From assembly GCA_036521075.1 (NCBI GenBank), contig DATDIL010000165.1, positions 37,975 to 101,974 of the forward strand: a DNA stretch of 64,000 nucleotides, given 5' to 3'. The notes under the pieces are model-generated. The model ran no database searches. It was not told the origin of the DNA and saw only the letters and a program-made list of their open reading frames with translations. Shown in pieces: positions 43,934 to 52,720 of this stretch. The position numbers and the translations under genes were made by a program. The stretch is from DAIDKA01 sp036521075. GTDB lineage: Bacteria; Pseudomonadota; Gammaproteobacteria; Steroidobacterales; Steroidobacteraceae. Every line of letters starts with the position of its first letter. The first letter of the stretch is position 1.

Positions 43934-44722
43934 ATGGCGATGACGCGTGCGCAATTTACGCGGGCCTATGCCGCTGAAGAGCGCCAGCAACGCCTGGCGC
44001 ATTTGCAGCGCCTGAGCTATCGCGAATTGCAGGAACTGCTGAGCGGGGATCCCGAGCAGGCGGCGGTGTGGATCCGTAGCGCAGCAGATTGCGGACTGGC
44101 CGCCGCACAGGTGCGGTTGGGACGAATGCTGCTGACGGGCACGGGCGTCGCGCTGGACACCGGTGCTGCTCTCGCCTGGTTTGAGCGGGCGGCAACCCAA
44201 GGGGACGCTGAGGCCATGAACATGGTGGGTCGCTGCCTGGAGAACGGCTGGGGCACGCCGCCCGATCCGGTACGTGCGGCCGGGCAGTATGAGTTGTCGG
44301 CCCAGCGCCGTTACGATTGGGGCGAGTACAATTTCGGCAATCTGTTGTTCGATGGTCGAGGCGTGGCCTGCGATCGCAGGCTTGCCCTGCAGTGGTATCG
44401 CCGTGCGGCTGTCCAAGGTCACGCTCGTGCGATGAACCTGCTGGGCCGCTGTCTGGAGCAGGGCTGGGGCTGCGAGCCGGATCTGCACGCCGCAGCGCTG
44501 TGGTATCAGCGCTCCGCCGCGAGCGGATATTTTCGTGCCCAGTTCAATTATGCCGCGGTGCTGGCCCAACACGGCCACGCTCCCGCGGCGGCAATCTGGT
44601 ATCGAAAGGCTGCCGCCGGCGGCGATCGCGCCATCCGGCGCTGTATCGTGACCGCCCTCATCAATGCCACGCATCCGGACCTGTGTGCCGCCCGCACCCG
44701 GATCCTGGCAAGCTGTCGCTAG
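43934..44722 (+). CDS. Sel1-like repeat protein
   Basis: A 262-residue protein made of about five Sel1 (TPR-like) repeats. The clearest are AAAQVRLGRMLLTGTGVALD, EAMNMVGRCLENGWGTPPD, and RAMNLLGRCLEQGWGCEPD. It has no signal peptide, so it is probably a cytoplasmic protein-interaction scaffold. It begins six bases after ybiX and belongs to the same iron-regulated unit. Sel1 genes in this position occur in other piuC operons, though their function is not known. Confidence 0.87.
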   Translation: MAMTRAQFTRAYAAEERQQRLAHLQRLSYRELQELLSGDPEQAAVWIRSAADCGLAAAQVRLGRMLLTGTGVALDTGAALAWFERAATQGDAEAMNMVGRCLENGWGTPPDPVRAAGQYELSAQRRYDWGEYNFGNLLFDGRGVACDRRLALQWYRRAAVQGHARAMNLLGRCLEQGWGCEPDLHAAALWYQRSAASGYFRAQFNYAAVLAQHGHAPAAAIWYRKAAAGGDRAIRRCIVTALINATHPDLCAARTRILASCR

Positions 44723-44852
44723 GCCCCCCCGGCGGTCAGTCAGCGCAGCGCATCAAACGCACTTGACGCGCCATCGCAGCGTGTCTGTGATGGTATGGCA
44801 CGGGCGCCCGGCCTATGATGGCGACCGTCTTCGAGTCTCAAGGGGGATCATT

Positions 44853-45635
44853 ATGCGTGCATCACTGTTCGTAGCGGCAGCGCTGGTAGCTGCGCCGTTG
44901 TTCGGCTCCGCGCTTCTGGCGGCCGAGAAGATTTCAAAGCCGATCGCCGCCGCGGTCGCCGACCCTGCCCGTCCGCAGGCGGATACCGCGCGGGACGCCG
45001 CGCGCAAGCCTGCCGAAATGCTGGCCTTCGCCGGCATCAAGCCCGGCGAGCAGATCGCCGAGTTGCTGCCCGGCGGCGGCTACTTCACCCGGCTGCTCAG
45101 CGTGACCGTTGGCCCCAAAGGCCATATCTATGCGCTCGGGTTTCCGCCGCGGCCGCCGCGGCCCGGCAGCAGCGCACCGGCCATGGCCATGGCAAACCCG
45201 CTGGACATGCTCGCCAAGGACCCGCACTACCCGAACATCACCGTGATGACCATTGCGGCAATTAACTCGGACCCCCCGACCGTCCCGATGGTGGATCTGG
45301 TGTGGACCTCGGACAACTACCACGACCTGCACAACGGCCCCACCGCGGACATCGCAGCTTTCAACAAGCATGTGTTTTCGGTGTTGAAACCGGGCGGGGT
45401 GTTCTTGATCATCGACCACGTCGCGGCGGCCGGCCACGGTACGAGCGACACGAGTACCCTGCATCGGATCGATCCGGAGGCGGTCAAGACTGAAGTGGAA
45501 GCCGCGGGGTTCAAGCTCGCCGGCAGCAGCGATGCGGCGCACAACCCCGACGACCCGCACACCGCCGCGGTGCGCGACGCCTCGATCCGCTTTCATACCG
45601 ACGAGTTTGCGTTGAAATTCGTCAAGCCGAAATAA
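44853..45635 (+). CDS. Exported class I methyltransferase-like protein
   Basis: A 260-residue protein with a signal peptide (residues 1-24, cleavage near LLAAE). After it comes a methyltransferase-like Rossmann fold: motif I AELLPGGGYFTRLLS (near 70-84), an Asp-rich LVWTSDNYHDL segment and the post-motif FSVLKPGGVFLIIDH. This is odd because an exported enzyme should lack S-adenosylmethionine, so it may bind another ligand. AGGGGGATC precedes the ATG at 44853. A hairpin terminator follows the stop. Confidence 0.82.
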   Translation: MRASLFVAAALVAAPLFGSALLAAEKISKPIAAAVADPARPQADTARDAARKPAEMLAFAGIKPGEQIAELLPGGGYFTRLLSVTVGPKGHIYALGFPPRPPRPGSSAPAMAMANPLDMLAKDPHYPNITVMTIAAINSDPPTVPMVDLVWTSDNYHDLHNGPTADIAAFNKHVFSVLKPGGVFLIIDHVAAAGHGTSDTSTLHRIDPEAVKTEVEAAGFKLAGSSDAAHNPDDPHTAAVRDASIRFHTDEFALKFVKPK

Positions 45636-45645
45636 GCTCAAGGTT

Positions 45646-45677
45646 GAGCCCGGGTCAGGTGCGACCTGCCCGGGCTC
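45646..45677. terminator. Inverted-repeat terminator between convergent genes
   Basis: A 9-bp stem GAGCCCGGG (45646-45654) pairs with CCCGGGCTC (45669-45677). It continues inward as CAGGT pairing with ACCTG across a three-base GCG loop, with one unpaired T. It lies between the convergent methyltransferase-like and ZIP transporter genes and could end transcription from both sides. Confidence 0.72.
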
Positions 45678-45683
45678 TTGCGC

Positions 45684-46433
45684 TCAGCCCGCCACCTGCG
45701 CGACAACATACAGGCAGCCCGCGCCGAGCACCGTCGCAATGGTGGTCAGCATGCGCGGATGCGCGTGATGGCTCTCGGGAAGCAGGTCGCTACCCCCGAC
45801 ATAGAGGAAGAATCCCGAAAAGAGCGCCAGGACCACGGCCAGCCCCGCAGTGGGGATGGTCAGCGCCATGCTGGTCAGCGCCCCTAATACGGGCGCGACA
45901 GCGTCCACCACCAGCCATTTGAACGCAACGCGCCGGTCGCCGCCGTTGCGTAGCACGACACTCACCGTGTTGAGGCCATCGGAAAAATCGTGCGCCAGTA
46001 CGGCCACCGCGACCGCGATACCCACGGCGCGGCTTGCCTGAAAGCCGATGCCGATGGCGAATCCGTCCAGGAAGCTGTGCAGGGCAAAACTGCTGGCGGC
46101 CGCCCACGCGCGCTGCGGGTTCGGGCGACCCCGGGCATCGCTTGAATGACCGGGCAGGGAGCGATCCAGCAGCAGATACAGCACGAATCCCAGTCCGGCC
46201 AGCGCCAGCACGGCCCGCGGCGTCAGCCCCGGATGCGGCCCGGTGCTGCCACCCAGCTCCACCGCCTCCGGCAGCAGATCAAAGAAGGCCACCCCGATTA
46301 CCGCCCCGGCACTGAAGGCCAGTATCAGGTGCAGGCGATCGCGCAGGGAGATTCCGACCCATCCGCCCAGCAGGGTGGCCACGCAGGTGGCGGCGGCTAT
46401 GGGCAGAATCAGGATATTTTGCACGACGGTCAC
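45684..46433 (-). CDS. ZIP-family divalent metal transporter
   Basis: A 249-residue integral membrane protein with about eight helices. The metal-binding helices show HSFLDGFAIGIGF (near residues 118-130) and HDFSDGLNTVSV (near 148-159), the ZIP-family histidine/aspartate pattern. It should move zinc or another divalent cation inward; the specific ion is not visible. Its start codon is GTG and overlaps the upstream oligopeptidase stop (GTGA), so the two are coupled. Confidence 0.88.
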   Translation of the reverse strand: MTVVQNILILPIAAATCVATLLGGWVGISLRDRLHLILAFSAGAVIGVAFFDLLPEAVELGGSTGPHPGLTPRAVLALAGLGFVLYLLLDRSLPGHSSDARGRPNPQRAWAAASSFALHSFLDGFAIGIGFQASRAVGIAVAVAVLAHDFSDGLNTVSVVLRNGGDRRVAFKWLVVDAVAPVLGALTSMALTIPTAGLAVVLALFSGFFLYVGGSDLLPESHHAHPRMLTTIATVLGAGCLYVVAQVAG

Positions 46434-48484
46434 AACCCCCGGTAGGCCACCAGCGGCGCCACGTCCGGTGGTCGACCGTAGAAGTCGATGAACATCGCCT
46501 GCGGGTCAAGGCTGCGGCCACGTGACAGCACCTTGCTGCGCAGGTTCTCGCCATTGTCGCGCCGCAGCCCGCCATTGGCGCTGAACCATTCGCCCGCATC
46601 ACGGGCAAGGACCTCGCTCCAGATATAGGCGTAGTAGCCGGCGGAGTAACCGCCGGAAAACACATGAGCGAAATAGGACGTATGGTAACGAGGCGGCACC
46701 AATGCCGGGTCTATGCCATGACGCGCGAGCACGCCCGCTTCAAAGCGCGCCGGGTCGGTGGCCTGTCCGGCCTCCTCCGATCCCAGTTCGTGCCAGGCCT
46801 GATCGATGAGCGCGGCGGCCAGGTACTCGGTAGTCGCATAGCCTTGATCAAAAGTCTGCGCCGCGAGGACCTTCGCCATCAGCGCCTCGGGCATCGGTTC
46901 ACCGCTGCGGTAGTGGCGTGCGAAATTCGCCACCACCTTGGGGTCCCGCGCCCACATTTCATTGAACTGCGACGGGAACTCCACGAAATCGCGCGGCACA
47001 TTGGTCCCCTGCAATAAAGGGTAGTGCACATTCGACAGCATGCCATGCAGCGCATGACCGAACTCATGAAAGAGCGTCGTGACTTCCTCGAAAGTCAGCA
47101 GCGCGGGACCGCCATCCTGCGGCTTTGGCACGTTCAGATTATTCGCGACCACGGGTTTCAGGCCCAGCAGTCGTGCCTGCCGCACGAAATTATTCATCCA
47201 TGCGCCGCCTTGCTTCGTCTCGCGTGCGAAGTAGTCCGCCAGAAACAGCGCCAGGGGTGCCCCGTCCGCATCAAATACTTCGAAAATGCGCACATCCGGG
47301 TGATACACCGGCAGCTCCGGGCGTTCCTTGAACGTCAGTCCGTACAGCTCGTGCGCGGAATAGAAGACGCCGTCCTGCAAAACCCGGTTCAGTTCGAAAT
47401 AGGGTGCAACTTCGACACGATCGAAGTCGAAGCGCGCCCGGCGCAGGCGCTCGGCGTAAAACGGCCAATCCCAGGGTGCGAGTGCGAATCGCTCGAAGCC
47501 CGCCTCGCGTGCGTGCGCCTCGACCAGTTGCTGCAGGTCCCGCGCATCCTCGCGCGCCCGCGCCAGCGCCGCCGGCAGCAGCTCGGTCAGAATGCGGCTG
47601 ACCGCCGCCGGACTGCCCGCCGATTCGTCCGCCAGCTGATAGGCCGCATGGTTGGAATAGCCCAACAGCGCCGCGCGCTGGGCACGCAGCGCCACCAGCT
47701 GCTGCACGATGCGGGTATTGTCCGCCGCACCTCCGCGCCCGCGGGCCGTTGAGGCCTTGAACAGCCGCTCACGCAATGCGCGATTTGACAGTTGCGCCAG
47801 CAGCGGCTGGGTGGTGGTGTTGTGCAAAGTGATCAACCACTTGCCCACAAGGCCGCGGGCGGCCGCGGCTGCGGCGGCCGCGCCGATCTGCTCGGCGGCC
47901 AGGCCATCCAGTTCGGCGGCGTTGTCGACCACCAGCGCGCCATCACTGGTGGCCTTGAATACGTTTTGCTTGAATTGCGTCGTCAGGGTGGAGATCTGCG
48001 AATTGAGCGCCTTCAGATGCAACTTGTCCGCATCGTTCAGGCGCGCCCCGGCGCGCACGAACTGCGCGTGATAGCGCTCCAGCAGCTGTACCGCCTCCGG
48101 CTCCAGCCCCAATTCCCCACACCGCTCATACAGCGCGTTCACGCGCGCGAACAGCTTTGAATCCAGCGCAATGGCATCCTCGTGCGCAGCGAGCAGCGGC
48201 GCCAGCTCGGACTCAAGCTGCTGCATGACGTCGTTGGTATGCGAGGCGATGAGGTTGAAGAATACCGCCATCGCCCGATCGAGCTGCTGTCCGGATCGCT
48301 CCAGGGCCACGATGGTGTTGTCAAAGCTGGGGGCAGCATCCCGCCCGGTGATCGCGGCTACCTCGCGCAGTTGCGCAGCCATTCCCTGGATGAATGCTTC
48401 CCGGTAGTGCTGATCGGCAACTCGGTCAAATGGTGGCAGCTGGTACGGCAGGGTGCTGGCTTGCAGCAGGGGATTGGCGTGCAT
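46430..48484 (-). CDS. dcp: M3-family peptidyl-dipeptidase/oligopeptidase
   Basis: A 684-residue metallopeptidase. The zinc site is in LFHEFGHALHGML, the HExxH helix of family M3, with a following Glu about 25 residues on. The N-terminus NPLLQASTLPYQLPPFDRV is typical of Dcp, which removes dipeptides from peptide C-termini in the cytoplasm. The ATG at 48484 is used because frames upstream to 48688 reach across the slyD promoter. ZIP transporter follows by a four-base overlap. Oligopeptidase A is an alternative within the family. Confidence 0.9.
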   Translation of the reverse strand: MHANPLLQASTLPYQLPPFDRVADQHYREAFIQGMAAQLREVAAITGRDAAPSFDNTIVALERSGQQLDRAMAVFFNLIASHTNDVMQQLESELAPLLAAHEDAIALDSKLFARVNALYERCGELGLEPEAVQLLERYHAQFVRAGARLNDADKLHLKALNSQISTLTTQFKQNVFKATSDGALVVDNAAELDGLAAEQIGAAAAAAAARGLVGKWLITLHNTTTQPLLAQLSNRALRERLFKASTARGRGGAADNTRIVQQLVALRAQRAALLGYSNHAAYQLADESAGSPAAVSRILTELLPAALARAREDARDLQQLVEAHAREAGFERFALAPWDWPFYAERLRRARFDFDRVEVAPYFELNRVLQDGVFYSAHELYGLTFKERPELPVYHPDVRIFEVFDADGAPLALFLADYFARETKQGGAWMNNFVRQARLLGLKPVVANNLNVPKPQDGGPALLTFEEVTTLFHEFGHALHGMLSNVHYPLLQGTNVPRDFVEFPSQFNEMWARDPKVVANFARHYRSGEPMPEALMAKVLAAQTFDQGYATTEYLAAALIDQAWHELGSEEAGQATDPARFEAGVLARHGIDPALVPPRYHTSYFAHVFSGGYSAGYYAYIWSEVLARDAGEWFSANGGLRRDNGENLRSKVLSRGRSLDPQAMFIDFYGRPPDVAPLVAYRGL

Positions 48485-48676
48485 GAATCTCGATGCGATA
48501 CGGCTTGAGCGGTAATAGCTCCCATTTTTACAGGGTAGGGCTGCGCTGCCTAGCGCCATTCGACCATTAACTGTCGAGACTGCCGTGGTTTGGCGTATTT
48601 CGCTACACTGCGAATTGCACTTATCGCGACTGCACCGCATTGAGGCGGCGCGCACTTCTGCACGGATTTCATACTC

Positions 48677-49159
48677 ATGAGCATTCAAAAAGATTCAGTT
48701 GTCACCCTTCATTACACCCTGAAAGACGATGCCGGGGAGGTCATTGACACTTCCGATGGCGGCGCGCCGCTGGCCTACCTGCATGGCCATGGAAATCTGG
48801 TGGTCGGCCTGGAGCGCGAGCTGACGGGCAAGGTCGCCGGCGACAAACTGAATGTGAAGGTCACGCCTGCCGATGGCTATGGGGAGCGTGATACGGCCAT
48901 GGTGCAGCGCGTGCCGCGCCGCCAGCTAAAGGGAATTCCGAAAATCTACGTGGGAATGAAACTGCATGCGCAGACCCAGGAGGGCCCGCGCGAGGTCACC
49001 GTCACCCATGTAATGGGCGATACGGTCACGATCGATGCCAATCATCCCCTTGCCGGCAAGAACCTGACCTTTGACATCAATATCACGGATGTCCGCGCCG
49101 CGACGCACGAGGAGCTGCAGCACGGTCATGTGCATGGCGAACACGGGCATCACCACTAG
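48677..49159 (+). CDS. slyD: FKBP-type peptidyl-prolyl isomerase SlyD
   Basis: A 160-residue SlyD: N-terminal FKBP domain (residues 1-70 and 130-150) interrupted by the insert-in-flap chaperone domain (about 72-125). The His-rich tail has HGHVHGEHGHHH for nickel and other metals. The MSIQKDSVVTLHYTLKDD start matches the family. It assists protein folding and nickel-enzyme maturation. It is divergent from dcp, with 192 bases between, which should hold both promoters; I saw no clear box there. Confidence 0.95.
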   Translation: MSIQKDSVVTLHYTLKDDAGEVIDTSDGGAPLAYLHGHGNLVVGLERELTGKVAGDKLNVKVTPADGYGERDTAMVQRVPRRQLKGIPKIYVGMKLHAQTQEGPREVTVTHVMGDTVTIDANHPLAGKNLTFDINITDVRAATHEELQHGHVHGEHGHHH

Positions 49160-49162
49160 CCC

Positions 49163-50308
49163 TCACTGACCCGGCGAGTCCTGCGCCCGGCCCTTCCATT
49201 GACCGCCGCGGCCCAGCTGGTACTGCGACGCCGAATATACGGTGGCCGCCGCGTAAAACAGCGCGGCAGCCGGCAGGCTGAGCGTCCATAGGGGATTGAG
49301 ACGGTAGAAACGCACCATCGGTGCGTAGCACACGCTCATGAGCGCCCACGCGATCACGCCGCAGGCCACGCCCGTGCGGCTGCCGCTAAGCAGCAACAAT
49401 GGCGGCAGGAGGTAGGTTGCCATCAGGCCCAATAGCGTCCCGAACAACAGCACCCAGGAATGCCGCAGTTGATTGAAGGCGGTGCGCGCGATCATGCGGC
49501 CGATCTCGCGCATCGATCCATAGGGGCGCAGGCTGCGCGCCTCACGCGTCAGTCCCAGGCAGACCCGGCCGCCGGAGCGCTTGATGGAGCGCGCCAGGGC
49601 GCAGTCGTCGATGATCTGTGAGCGGATGGCGGCCAGTCCGCCGCTGCGTGCCAGAGCCTGCGGGCGTACCAGCATGCAGCCACCCGCCGCGCCCGCGGTG
49701 ACCGCACTCCCCCGGGCAATCCAGGCCGGTGGATAAAGCTTCAGGAAGAAGAATACGAACGCCGGAATCAACCAGCGCTCGGAACTTTTGCTGATGGTGA
49801 GCAGCACCATCGAAGACAGCAGATCGGCATCCAGCCGCCGGGCGTTGGCCAGCAGGCGCGCGACATGGCCCGGTTCGTGATGGATATCCGCGTCGGTGAA
49901 CAGCAGGTAGTCCGGCCGCAGCGTTGCTGCGACCGCCGCGCCGCGCGCCATCGCACAAACCTTGCCGCTCCAGCCCGGATCCGGTCCCGAACCGCGGATT
50001 ATGGTGACACGTGTGGCCGCACCAGCCCGAACGGCGGTGTCGCGCACGACATCGGCCGTGCCATCGGTACTGGCATCATCGACCACAATGATGTGCAGCT
50101 CACCGGCAAAGCGCTGCGCGAGCAAGGACTGCACGGCAAGCCCAACCATGCCGGCCTCATTGCGCGCCGGAATGACGGCAACGACCCGGCCGATTGCCCC
50201 CACTGCGGCGGCGTCGGTCGACAACAGGCGCCCGACGCGCCAGAAGTCACCACGGGCCAGCAGCAGATACAGCCAGATCAGGACCGGCAGCAACGCCAGG
50301 TACAGCAT
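49163..50308 (-). CDS. Family 2 glycosyltransferase, HpnB-like
   Basis: A 381-residue membrane-anchored glycosyltransferase. One N-terminal helix is followed by a GT-2 domain: VVAVIPARNEAGMV, the metal-binding Asp segment LFTDADIHH, and PDPGWSGKVCAMARG, a sequence typical of the hopene-associated HpnB group. Three or more helices close the C-terminus. No squalene-hopene cyclase or other hopanoid genes are near, so the symbol is withheld and the acceptor is uncertain. It converges on slyD with three bases between. Confidence 0.82.
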   Translation of the reverse strand: MLYLALLPVLIWLYLLLARGDFWRVGRLLSTDAAAVGAIGRVVAVIPARNEAGMVGLAVQSLLAQRFAGELHIIVVDDASTDGTADVVRDTAVRAGAATRVTIIRGSGPDPGWSGKVCAMARGAAVAATLRPDYLLFTDADIHHEPGHVARLLANARRLDADLLSSMVLLTISKSSERWLIPAFVFFFLKLYPPAWIARGSAVTAGAAGGCMLVRPQALARSGGLAAIRSQIIDDCALARSIKRSGGRVCLGLTREARSLRPYGSMREIGRMIARTAFNQLRHSWVLLFGTLLGLMATYLLPPLLLLSGSRTGVACGVIAWALMSVCYAPMVRFYRLNPLWTLSLPAAALFYAAATVYSASQYQLGRGGQWKGRAQDSPGQ

Positions 50309-50346
50309 TGAGTCTCTTCACTCGCGCCGCTGCCCGGCGCGCGGCT

Positions 50347-51714
50347 TCAGATTGCCGAGGCGCTGGGCAGACTGCCGACGGCACCCGCGACCGTCTGGGC
50401 CTGCGGGGTGGTCTCATCCGGCCGCATTTTCAGGAACAGCAGCGCGCACGCGGCGATCAATGAGCCCATCGCCATCACCAGGGCGACCACGGGCACGGGA
50501 TGGCCGGCTTGGAACAGCAGACCCGCCACCCAGGGGGCCAGAGCGGCGCCACCGCGACCGACACCGATCGCCCAACCGGTACCGAACGCGCGCACGTGAG
50601 TGGGAAATGCGCGCGCAAAAATCGCATACATGCCAACAATGCCGGCGTTACCAAAGAAGCCAGCACCGGCACATAGCAATGCCAGGCGATTGAGGTTTGC
50701 GGGGCTGTGTCCAAAGATGATCACGCCCACTGTGGCCAGCACCATGCTCACGATGGTCAGCGGCTTCAGCGGCAGTTTCTGTGTAAGCACACCAAACAAA
50801 GCGCCACCCGCCGCACCTCCGACATTCGCCCAGGTCAGCACGCCCGCCGCCGAAGAATCGGGGAAGCCCATGGTATGGATGATGTTGGGCACCCATTTGA
50901 GGATGAAATAGAACGTCGTGACATGGAAAAAGTACGCCAGCGTGAGGATGACCGTCGTACCGACCAGCGCGGGCGCAAAGATATCCGCAATGGACGCCTT
51001 CGCGACACTGGCCGCCTGCGGCGGCAGGCTGTCGATGGCGGCATAACCCATGCGCTTCATGGCGTGATTGATCCGACTCAGTGCGCCGGTGGGCTGCTTG
51101 CGCGCCAGCCAGTGCACTGATTCGGGAACCAGGAACCAGACCAGCGGGATCAGTGTGGCGGTAAACGCCGCGCCAAAATAGAACACCGAACGCCAGTCAT
51201 AGGTCTTTAGCAGCTGCGCCACGATGACCCCGCCAAAAACGGCGCCGAGCGGATAGCCGATGGACATGAAGGACACGCAGGCGTCGCGCCGCCGGGCGTT
51301 GGCAAACTCAGCCGTGATGGCGTTGACCGCGGCCAGTACCCCGCCAATCCCCAGCCCCGTGAGCACCCGCCAGCACGACAGGTCGTAGACCCCGGACGCG
51401 TGGGTCGCCATCAGCATGCCCACCGTCATCAGCACCAGGCAGCCCAGCACCGTCGGGCGGCGGCCGATGCGGTCAGCGAGGCCGCCCAGGATGACCGAGC
51501 CGACCGCCATGCCGATCAGTTCCATCGACAGCACGGCGCCCAGCACCGCCTTGGTGATGTGCCATTCGCGCAGAATCCCGTTCGAGGCGAAGCTGATGGA
51601 CATGACGTCAAATCCGTCCAAGGCGTTCAGCCCCACTGCGATGAACACCACGATGATCTGCAGCACGCCCATGGGCGATCTGAGAATGGTTTGACGCGGG
51701 TCGGTATTGTTCAT
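50347..51714 (-). CDS. Major facilitator superfamily transporter, aromatic-acid/H+ symporter type
   Basis: A 455-residue transporter with twelve predicted helices. The first helix has LDGFDVMSISFAS, the marker of the AAHS subfamily (PcaK, BenK), and loop 2-3 shows GGLADRIGRRPT, the MFS signature. These carry benzoates or other aromatic acids with protons. No aromatic-degradation genes are in the window, so substrate is open. It is on the same strand as the glycosyltransferase, 38 bases upstream of its start, but probably unrelated. Confidence 0.88.
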   Translation of the reverse strand: MNNTDPRQTILRSPMGVLQIIVVFIAVGLNALDGFDVMSISFASNGILREWHITKAVLGAVLSMELIGMAVGSVILGGLADRIGRRPTVLGCLVLMTVGMLMATHASGVYDLSCWRVLTGLGIGGVLAAVNAITAEFANARRRDACVSFMSIGYPLGAVFGGVIVAQLLKTYDWRSVFYFGAAFTATLIPLVWFLVPESVHWLARKQPTGALSRINHAMKRMGYAAIDSLPPQAASVAKASIADIFAPALVGTTVILTLAYFFHVTTFYFILKWVPNIIHTMGFPDSSAAGVLTWANVGGAAGGALFGVLTQKLPLKPLTIVSMVLATVGVIIFGHSPANLNRLALLCAGAGFFGNAGIVGMYAIFARAFPTHVRAFGTGWAIGVGRGGAALAPWVAGLLFQAGHPVPVVALVMAMGSLIAACALLFLKMRPDETTPQAQTVAGAVGSLPSASAI

Positions 51715-51814
51715 GGGCGGCTCCCTTGGCCATTCCAGGCCTTTCCGGTGTCATCGTCAGCGGCGCAGATTATCACGGCCACCGCCACCGCAGCCGGTTG
51801 ACACGACAAAGGCC

Positions 51815-52693
51815 CTATGATGCGGAATCCTGCGCCTGCAGCCGGTTGAACAGCCGCGTCATGGCCTGTACGCGGCCAAGGTAGGCTGCAACATCCTGGT
51901 CGCCGCAATGCTGACCCGGCACGGCGTGCAACCCCTGACGGACGTAGACGGCCGCAGCACCCGCACCGCACAGATGGATCACGGTGGCGAGCTGCTGGCG
52001 TTGCTGCAACGACACATTGTTGCGGTGGTAACGGGCCAGCAGTTCATCGGTATTGGCCGTGAGGTACGCCGAAACCAGTTCCACCGCGTGGCTGGGGATC
52101 ACCCGGGAATACAGCGCGTTCATCCAGCAGCCATGCCAGTCATTCCACGGGCCTTCACGCACCACGCGATGATCGTGGATGCACAGGTGCCGCGCTTCGG
52201 CGAAGGTGCCGTCGGTGATCTGGTACATGCCTACCGCACTGGAGGCGGGCCGGTACAGCTCGAAGAAATGCAGGCCCCAGGACCAGCGCCAGTAGGTGCG
52301 CGCGATTGGATTTCCGGCGGCCTCCACCTGCGCCAGCGCCGCCAGAAACGGCGCTGTGGTCACCGCGGTTGCGTGCTTCGTGAAGAGCGGCCCGTAGCGG
52401 CTCCAGGTCTCTTGGGGAAATTTGTCAAGTGCGCCGCTGACCGGGAAAAACAGTTCGGTCGGTTTGCGCAGGACCTGGTAGACCCCGTTGACGGCCAGCG
52501 CGAGAGTGGCCAGTACCACCAGCGCCAGCAGCCCCTGCAGCAGTCCGGGCGCGCGGCGCACGGCCCGCCAGGTTCGCTTGCGCAGCTGCGCGCTCGGCCA
52601 CAGCGGCAGGCGCAACCGCAGGCGCGGCGCGGGCCTCCGGCGCTTCCTGACACGGCCGGTGCGAGCGGCCTTGGCGGACGCAGCCCGGGCCAA
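51815..52693 (-). CDS. Lytic-transglycosylase-like (SLT domain) membrane-anchored protein
   Basis: A 292-residue protein with a very basic N-terminal region, one transmembrane helix (about residues 52-68) and a periplasmic domain. The domain has FLAALAQVEAAGNPIA with the catalytic-type Glu, followed by SAVGMYQITDGTF, the SLT-domain pattern. It also has two Cys pairs (LCIHD/GCWMN and HLCGAG/QHCGD). It should cleave peptidoglycan glycan strands. The best available start is TTG at 52693, which has no clear ribosome site, so the first residues are uncertain. It lies 27 bases after the YXWGXW gene. Confidence 0.78.
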   Translation of the reverse strand: MARAASAKAARTGRVRKRRRPAPRLRLRLPLWPSAQLRKRTWRAVRRAPGLLQGLLALVVLATLALAVNGVYQVLRKPTELFFPVSGALDKFPQETWSRYGPLFTKHATAVTTAPFLAALAQVEAAGNPIARTYWRWSWGLHFFELYRPASSAVGMYQITDGTFAEARHLCIHDHRVVREGPWNDWHGCWMNALYSRVIPSHAVELVSAYLTANTDELLARYHRNNVSLQQRQQLATVIHLCGAGAAAVYVRQGLHAVPGQHCGDQDVAAYLGRVQAMTRLFNRLQAQDSAS

Positions 52694-52720
52694 GAGCGTC
52701 AGACCCGCAGCCGGACCGGA

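Noticed and set aside
49163..50308. Naming the glycosyltransferase hpnB as part of a hopanoid cluster
   Set aside because: The sequence is HpnB-like, but no squalene-hopene cyclase, hpnA or other hopanoid genes occur nearby, so only the family similarity is reported.
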